Below are positions 59,301 through 64,000 of a DNA stretch of 64,000 nucleotides, piece after piece (position 1 is the stretch's first letter; each line of letters starts with the position of its first letter). The stretch covers positions 40,590-104,589 of the forward strand of contig NZ_KB889682.1 in NCBI RefSeq assembly GCF_000372745.1, read 5' to 3'. Below the pieces are notes generated by a model. That model made no database searches. It was not told where the DNA came from and saw only the letters and a program-made list of their open reading frames with translations. The translations under genes and the position numbers were made by a program. This DNA comes from Embleya scabrispora DSM 41855 (GTDB taxonomy: Bacteria > Actinomycetota > Actinomycetes > Streptomycetales > Streptomycetaceae).

Positions 59301-62300
59301 CCCGGGCCGGGCACCGACATTCGACGGAACGCAGACGCTGCGTGGGTCTGCCGCCGCGAACTTCGACACGGACGCGGACGTCACCGTGGAAGCCTGGGTC
59401 AAACCCGGCGTCGCCCCGGGCCGAAAGATCGGCGACCCCGGCACGAAGCAGTACCGCGTCGCACAGGTCTCCGCGACCGGCTCACCCCGCGTACTCATGG
59501 AGCTGATCACTGGCCACCTCCACCAGAGCCTGACGTTGGAACCCGACAACTGGCTCGACTGCGGCGACCGCCTCGACCTGAACGGACGTGACTTCACCGT
59601 CGAGATGCGGGTATGCCTCACCAACGGCAATCACCGCAACCTCGTCACCTACGGCCAGGGCAGCGACACCGCGTTCTCCATCGACATCCTGCAGGGTGCG
59701 CTCTCCATCACCGTGTCCGGGCCCACCCCCCTGAACCTCGTGACCACCAACACGGGAACCTTCGGCAGTTGGGAGCAGTGGAGCGTCGTCTTCTCGTCGG
59801 GTCGGTTCCAGGTGTACCGGGACGGCGCGGCCGTAGGGCTGATCAACGCCTCCGGCAACAACCCGAACCCCGGCGGCGCCCACCGCTACACGGAGACGGT
59901 GGTATTCACCGGCGGTCCCCTCAGGACCCGGATCGGCGCTGAACCGCAGGCCCTCTCCTCTCCGGTCGGCATCGACGAAGTGCGGGTATGGGGCACCACC
60001 AGGAGCGAGACACAGATCAGGGCGGGTCTGCAGCGCAGGCTCCGCGGCGGTGAGGCCGACCTGCTGGCGTACTGGCAGTTCGAAGACAAGCTGACGGTCG
60101 ACCGTTCCGGCAACGGCCACGACGCCACACTCACCGGCCCCTTCCGCAGCACCCGGTCCCCGCTGCTCGGCTACCGGCCGGCGGTGACCGTCGGCGAGCA
60201 GGGGTTCTCCCTCAATACGGCGAAGATCCCGTTCGGGGACTGGTCGCACATCGCCTTCGCACACAAGCAGAAGTGGGCAATGGCCACGGACGGCGGACAC
60301 CTGGACGCGGGCGGACCCGGGGGACTGGATCTGACCGGCGACCTGACCATCGAGGCAAGCGTGTACCTGGACCGACTCGGGGTCGTGCACGGCCTGGTCG
60401 GCAAGGGAGCGCTCGGCGGCGGACGCGCGGGAACGGCCGTGCCCTATTCGATGTGGGTGGAGGCCGACGGGCACCTCGGGTTCGCGTTCGAATCCGGGGA
60501 CGGCCGGGGCGGAGTGACGAGCTACCGCTCGCAGAAGCCGTTGCAGGTGAAGTCCGTCGCCCGACTCGCGATCACCCGCAAGAGCGACGGCAGGGGCAAA
60601 CACGCCATCACCATGTACATCGCGGGCACCTACGTGTCGACGTCGACCTACGAGTTCGAGGGGGCCCCGCCGATCGGGAACGAGGAGGACTGCGAACTGG
60701 GTCGCACCCGCTGGGGCAACGACGCGAACCGGTTGCGGGGCTGCCTCATGGACGTGCGGATCTGGAACATCGCCAGAGACGCCAAACAGATCGGCCTGCC
60801 GGTCAAGCCCGACACCCCGGGACTGGTCGCCTGGTGGAACTTCCCCGAGAAGGACGGCCCGATCACCGAGGACGCGTGCGGAGCCTTCCCGGCGAAGCTC
60901 CGGGGCGCACGTCGCATCCGGACCCCCGACCTGGACGGCAACCAGGGCACCTTCTACGTCAACGGCGTGCCCGCGACGGCGCAGATCTCGCAGGGGGCGC
61001 CTGCCCCGACGCCGCCGGCCGGGCAGACCGAGGTGGACCTCGGCGCCCCGTTCGTCGGCGCACTCGACGAACTCCGGGTGTGGCGGACCTGCCGTAGCCG
61101 CGAGCAGATCCTCGACAACATGTTCGGCCGACTGCGCGGCGAGCAGAACGACCTGGTCGTGTACTACCCGTTCGACGGCGCGTCCACCACGCCCGGCGCC
61201 AAGGTCAAGGACGCCGGACCGCGCGGCGTCGACCTGACCCCGTCGTCCCCGGCGCCGCAGAACGTGGTCTCCACCGCGCCGATCTCCACGGACGCGCCCG
61301 AGGTCCGGTCCGCACTGACCGGCATCTCCAGCACCTTCAACTCCGGCGTCGACACCACGCCGGCGGCATCCGAGTACGGCGACCTGCAAGTCGACGCCAA
61401 TGGCCGGCCCGCCGGTGTCATGAAGCGGGTCTACGCGTACATCCGGCACAACCGGTGGCACCTGCGCACCGGGTACAAGATAGGGAACCTGACCACGACA
61501 TGGGTCGGACAGGCGCAGTTCGACCCACAGTTGATCGGATTCCTGGAGGGCGCCCCGCCCGTGCCGTCCGAGAACCTGGTCTGGGGCACGGGCGAATACT
61601 CCGGCACGGCATCGGTGGCCTTCGTCCAGGCGGACTCGATCACCAACACGATCTCCCATGACAGGAAGGACAGTTCCGACGCCTCCGCCAAGATGTCCCT
61701 GGAAGGCTCGCTCACGTACGTCACCAACATCGTCACCGCACCGCTCGGCGTGGGCGAAGCCAAACCCCTGCAGGTCAAGGGCGTGGCCAAGTACGAGACC
61801 GAGGTGAAGAACTCCCACGGCTGGTCGAACAACGTCCAGGTCTCGCAGGGCACCGGGACCACGCGCACCAGCAAGGTCAGCCTCACCGGCCAGTGGGAGG
61901 AAGCAGCCGCAAGCGGCCAGGTCAATCCGGCCGCGGGACGCCGGTGGGTGCCGGCCAACACCGGCTTCGCCGTCGTCCAGTCCGCGACCGCCGACCTCTA
62001 CGCCCTGCGCGTTGCCCACACCGGAGCACTGGTGGCCTACCGGATGGTCCCCAACGCCGACATCCCCCGCGACTGGAACATCCTCGCCTTCCCGATCAAC
62101 CCCCGCTACACCAAGCAGGGCTCCCTCGACGGCCTGGTCGGCTACGCCCCCAAGGGAACGTCGGGGGCCCTGCAGCCCTTCCCGGACCCCGCGTTCCCCA
62201 ACGCCGGGGACAACGGCGAGTACAGCTACTACCGACCCCGCGAGGCCTACGCCCTCAAACGACGCATCCAGCGCGAGGAACAGCAACTCCAGAGCTTCTA

Positions 62301-63570
62301 CGAGTCCCTCTCCACGAGCCACACCACCCTTGCCTCCCGCAAGTCGCGCAACCCGGTGCGCGACCAGGCCGACCGGGTCCTGCGCGGGATGCTCGGCGGC
62401 GTCAAACCGCCCCAGGAGGAGGACAGCTCCGACCCTGCGGCGACACGCAAGGCCGCCCAGGACGCGTCACGCCGGCACATGGCCAACACCTTCGTGTGGA
62501 CCGCCGCCGGCGGCCTGTTCTCCGAGACGACCACCACGACCAACCAGGTCAGCGAGGTCGTCTCCGGCCAGTACAGCCTGGTCACCAATGACTCCCTCAC
62601 GGTCGGCGTCGAAGTCAAGGCCGTCGCCTGGGAGATCAAGCTCAACCTCAGCATGTCCTTCGGCAGCGCCTACGCGATCACCCGCAGCAAGACCAAACAG
62701 GCCACCCGTACGTTCAGCCTCGACGTCGTCGCCGACCCCGGCCGCAACCTGCAGAAGTACGAGGACGGCAAACCCGTCTTCGACATCGACCGCAAGCCCG
62801 TCCTGGCGCCGGGCCGGGTCGACGCCTACCGGTTCATGACGTTCTACCTCGACAGCTCCAGCGACAACTACGAGGACTTCTACGGCAAGGTCATCGACCC
62901 GGAATGGCTGGACCGAGACACCGGGGCCGCCGCCCGCGCGCTGCGCCAGACCCGGCAGGGCGACCGCAAGCCCCCGTGCTGGCGCGTCCTGCACCGGGTG
63001 ACGTACGTCAGCCGCGTCCAGGACACCGGCACGGCGGCGCCCTCCCTGGCCAGGGCGATGGGCGCGCTCGGCATCCCCAGCGACTACCAGTTGCTCAAGC
63101 AACTGGAGCCGCACCTGGCCCGGTCCACCGGCAGTCCCGCGGCGCTGGCCACCGCCACCAAGGACACCATCGCCGCGCGCTTCCCGACCCTCGTCCCCTA
63201 CACCGACGCCATCACCGCCCGCGTCACCGCCTACTACAACCCCGGCGCACCCGCGCTGCCCGCCGCACCCGCCCCGGCCACGACACCCGTGCTGATGGCC
63301 GCCAACCCCACCGTCGCCCGCGGCGGCGAGATCACCTTCGCCTACTCCACACCGTCGGCGACCGTCGCGCCCAAGAACTGGGTCGGGCTCTACCGCGCCG
63401 GGACCAGCCCCGGCAACGGCGAAGCCCTTGTCTGGAGGTACGCCCCCGCCGCGACGGGCACCGTCGCACTGCCGACCACCGGATGCGCCCCCGGAACGTA
63501 CACGGCCTGGTACCTGCACAACGACGGCTACACGCCGCTCGGCGGCCCGACCACCGTCACGATCACCTGA
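56302..63570 (+). CDS. Giant multidomain protein with four LamG-like segments and pore-former-like beta regions
   Basis: A 2,422-residue protein without signal peptide or membrane helices. The start is GTG 56302 (or 56305) behind GGGGGG. Residues 1-300 are an unassigned N-terminal part (WTTMVQHNGTTVAFAMDDQR). LamG/concanavalin-like jellyrolls are near 320-475 (YTVEAWVKA, VDEVRIWERAR), 1000-1236 (VTVEAWVKPG, IDEVRVWGTTR), 1330-1493 (LTIEASVYLDR, MDVRIWNIARD) and a partial one at 1546-1630 (LDELRVWRTCR). A helical stretch is at 640-735. Ser/Thr-rich amphipathic beta regions at about 1766-1860 and 2062-2146 recall aerolysin/ETX-type pore formers. A C-terminal beta-sandwich (WVGLYRAGTSPGNGEAL, PGTYTAWYLHNDGYTPLGG) resembles SKICH/phosphatase-N domains. 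The role is unknown; a toxin-like or surface adhesive function is guesswork. Confidence 0.85.
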   Translation: MVFDEGSVRVYRDRRYQWTTMVQHNGTTVAFAMDDQRRIYYTVLDLEQASAKRGPLDAKYWNEEPALVPFPGELVEVAGPGAAATGLSLTALRMPVVRKGSRTAVVGTPVPEDERDGFLSTTARLSAAQQFQVVSDGRYLILFRESVEAAHRDMVLHTPTGSTAPATAVVDRSLLCDRFVLAGSALQPVVEVRFQRSRSKRQGASDSDSLGTRDMEGNPFHEPTSKLSFVGQVRDGQFAALLIPTAVAGKFRWELFATNAAGAVEGYNCAQREDGAFDVAGTELYTSPDPKFAPSVLERAPGTCPFTRRPLVLVPAVSDRAGTALRFDPAKSTHVRVPALPGAESATPKGYTVEAWVKARATPGTIVSHHPASSPTSTFALELDRDLKPVADFGGTRVVSAQPVLLDTYTHIAAVYDGGKAVLYVNGDTVGSVAATAVPNAGAAAVIGARLGADAPQYSLDGDVDEVRIWERARQTNEFADRGRRLTGIEPGLSGYYRFDEGTGTVVGDHTRARRHAEARNTPEWVGSGAPVGDGTGLARDVFGIVGRTVSTGLAATLYTQQEPAVSGYGGTTVVQEKRQTRLLLVCGTTGPAPAGGDANRSYVTAVDFGVTRDGRLAWAPTSVTLPERGKTALFGDAAITVADAQAAVDAARAALAADRVLAAQIPQILAECAANNVNVWWLELNRRWDLGSPRFMLEAGLALRLRAAQAAQQRLGSRQAELDAAENQLVMVSGGTLGGGDVVVEMPLVSTDRDGLTVFGALLAFAWTDKAPFLLDSSTGDVVLYFRGGTGQFFSAYYSALVSRATRSTKVGNGSVQFVARDTSTRMKDFTVQVAADAAADLCTVTVTRGTRTETFRGVPRAAASLTAVLNGNPPVGTVLGSVRSVKDRLVELATPLAEPLAVGSRVSVGGRIRRLDATAPVGATTFTVTGDAVTAGAGTQVTAVLYDYADATCNVPGVDLSCGSQIVGAVPRDATGAVPDGIATDAGDGVGPHWRGHAPGRAPTFDGTQTLRGSAAANFDTDADVTVEAWVKPGVAPGRKIGDPGTKQYRVAQVSATGSPRVLMELITGHLHQSLTLEPDNWLDCGDRLDLNGRDFTVEMRVCLTNGNHRNLVTYGQGSDTAFSIDILQGALSITVSGPTPLNLVTTNTGTFGSWEQWSVVFSSGRFQVYRDGAAVGLINASGNNPNPGGAHRYTETVVFTGGPLRTRIGAEPQALSSPVGIDEVRVWGTTRSETQIRAGLQRRLRGGEADLLAYWQFEDKLTVDRSGNGHDATLTGPFRSTRSPLLGYRPAVTVGEQGFSLNTAKIPFGDWSHIAFAHKQKWAMATDGGHLDAGGPGGLDLTGDLTIEASVYLDRLGVVHGLVGKGALGGGRAGTAVPYSMWVEADGHLGFAFESGDGRGGVTSYRSQKPLQVKSVARLAITRKSDGRGKHAITMYIAGTYVSTSTYEFEGAPPIGNEEDCELGRTRWGNDANRLRGCLMDVRIWNIARDAKQIGLPVKPDTPGLVAWWNFPEKDGPITEDACGAFPAKLRGARRIRTPDLDGNQGTFYVNGVPATAQISQGAPAPTPPAGQTEVDLGAPFVGALDELRVWRTCRSREQILDNMFGRLRGEQNDLVVYYPFDGASTTPGAKVKDAGPRGVDLTPSSPAPQNVVSTAPISTDAPEVRSALTGISSTFNSGVDTTPAASEYGDLQVDANGRPAGVMKRVYAYIRHNRWHLRTGYKIGNLTTTWVGQAQFDPQLIGFLEGAPPVPSENLVWGTGEYSGTASVAFVQADSITNTISHDRKDSSDASAKMSLEGSLTYVTNIVTAPLGVGEAKPLQVKGVAKYETEVKNSHGWSNNVQVSQGTGTTRTSKVSLTGQWEEAAASGQVNPAAGRRWVPANTGFAVVQSATADLYALRVAHTGALVAYRMVPNADIPRDWNILAFPINPRYTKQGSLDGLVGYAPKGTSGALQPFPDPAFPNAGDNGEYSYYRPREAYALKRRIQREEQQLQSFYESLSTSHTTLASRKSRNPVRDQADRVLRGMLGGVKPPQEEDSSDPAATRKAAQDASRRHMANTFVWTAAGGLFSETTTTTNQVSEVVSGQYSLVTNDSLTVGVEVKAVAWEIKLNLSMSFGSAYAITRSKTKQATRTFSLDVVADPGRNLQKYEDGKPVFDIDRKPVLAPGRVDAYRFMTFYLDSSSDNYEDFYGKVIDPEWLDRDTGAAARALRQTRQGDRKPPCWRVLHRVTYVSRVQDTGTAAPSLARAMGALGIPSDYQLLKQLEPHLARSTGSPAALATATKDTIAARFPTLVPYTDAITARVTAYYNPGAPALPAAPAPATTPVLMAANPTVARGGEITFAYSTPSATVAPKNWVGLYRAGTSPGNGEALVWRYAPAATGTVALPTTGCAPGTYTAWYLHNDGYTPLGGPTTVTIT

Positions 63571-63587
63571 CGCCGCCGCCCACCCCA

Positions 63588-63610
63588 GGCCGCCGGAATC
63601 CCCGGCGGCC
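63588..63610 (+). terminator. Hairpin after giant gene
   Basis: GGCCGCCGG-aatcc-CCGGCGGCC: perfect 9-bp stem with a 5-nt loop, 18 nt after the stop codon. First of two tandem terminator hairpins. Confidence 0.75.
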
Positions 63611-63628
63611 GTGAGAGCACAGCGAACA

Positions 63629-63664
63629 CACCGGCGGGGACCCGCACTTGGGTCCCCGCCGGTG
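63629..63664 (+). terminator. Second, stronger terminator hairpin
   Basis: A perfect 15-bp stem with a 6-nt loop (gcactt). The inner arms are GGCGGGGACCC and GGGTCCCCGCC. It lies 19 nt after the first hairpin. Without a U-tract, but such tandem stems are usual strong stops in streptomycetes. Confidence 0.8.
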
Positions 63665-63809
63665 CCTTCAGGTGCGCGGGCCGGCGCCGTGCCGCGCCCT
63701 CGCCCGTCGCCTCGGGTGCCGCGCGTGTAGGGCGTTCTCGCCTGTCCTGGTCGAATACTCGGCCGCAGGGTTTGACCAGCGTGTTCGTCTGATCGGATGA
63801 TCACCGGTC

Positions 63810-64000
63810 ATGGCGGTCGACTTGGTGTACCGGCTCGTCGTTCGGGTGATCACGTGGCTCGCTCTGTTCGCGCGGTCGCACGCGTCGGAGGACGCGGAGA
63901 TACCCGCTCTGCGCCACGAGGTCGTGGTGCCGCGCCGGACGACCCCGAGGCCGCGACTGTCGTGGCCGGACCGCGCGGTGCCGTCCGCGTCGGCCCGGGT
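63810..64000 (+). CDS. Integrase-type transposase, 5' end only (runs off window)
   Basis: The first 63 residues of a protein starting at ATG 63810. LVYRLVVRVITWLALFARSH, then EDAEIPALRHEVVVPRR and PRLSWPDRAV, match the start of a widespread actinobacterial rve/IS481-like transposase whose usual form has RHEVAVLRRQ. Departures from the usual text (VVVPRRTT) suggest decay, but the rest lies outside the window. Confidence 0.6.
   Translation, partial: MAVDLVYRLVVRVITWLALFARSHASEDAEIPALRHEVVVPRRTTPRPRLSWPDRAVPSASAR

Noticed and set aside
59482..62322. 946-residue minus-strand open frame opposite the giant gene
   Set aside because: Shadow frame; its text mirrors the LamG gene and lacks motifs, while the plus strand has clear LamG motifs and codon bias.
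1..64000. CRISPR array, rRNA, intact prophage, replication origin
   Set aside because: No regularly spaced direct repeats, rRNA-like blocks, phage structural genes or DnaA-box clusters were seen on reading.

Overview
The window is a very GC-rich actinobacterial chromosome segment. Nearly every third codon position is G or C, many genes start with GTG, and Shine-Dalgarno sites are of the GGAGG type. The regulator families (HxlR, WYL, TetR, IclR, an AfsQ1/Q2-like pair, a SpoIIE/HATPase protein) point to a Streptomycetaceae-like soil actinomycete. Genus is inference. The segment reads as an accessory, catabolism-rich region with several decayed genes and transposase remnants.

Layout. 1-5.4 kb: small oxidoreductases and accessory proteins (LLM monooxygenase cut by the left edge, GlcG/HbpS-like, NIPSNAP, MDR reductase with divergent HxlR, aldo/keto reductase with VOC protein). 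5.4-11 kb: WYL regulator, acyltransferase remnant, lipoprotein polysaccharide deacetylase, and a divergent response regulator/kinase/lipoprotein operon of AfsQ1-Q2 type. 11.8-15.2 kb: TetR with a DHA2 drug exporter, and HxlR with RidA, each pair with a clear palindromic operator. 15.6-28.4 kb: a TetR gene and a divergent, tightly coupled ten-gene operon. It holds a glutamine-synthetase-like ligase, alcohol dehydrogenase, PuuD-like hydrolase, amidase, aldehyde dehydrogenase, Baeyer-Villiger-type monooxygenase, imine-reductase-like enzyme, PhyH oxygenase and acyl-CoA ligase. I read it as gamma-glutamylation-dependent breakdown of an unknown amine or amino alcohol. 28.5-31.5 kb: an ornithine cyclodeaminase-like gene followed by a gene graveyard.

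31.5-51.9 kb is the centrepiece. It holds an indole-3-acetic acid (auxin) degradation locus whose gene order iacA-B-C-D-E-F matches the proteobacterial iac clusters, plus iacG, iacH and an IacI-like protein, catB-catA-catC for ortho cleavage of catechol, and pcaD and pcaI-pcaJ-pcaF of the beta-ketoadipate pathway. Together they could take auxin to acetyl-CoA and succinyl-CoA. Control seems to lie with a PAS histidine kinase and a FixJ/NarL-type response regulator placed around iacG/iacH, two LysR proteins and an IclR protein.

52-64 kb: a GAF/SpoIIE/HATPase protein whose phosphatase metal ligands look degraded, an IS1182-type transposase remnant, a 2,422-residue protein with four LamG-like segments and pore-former-like beta-rich segments followed by a strong terminator, and the 5' end of an integrase-type transposase at the right edge.
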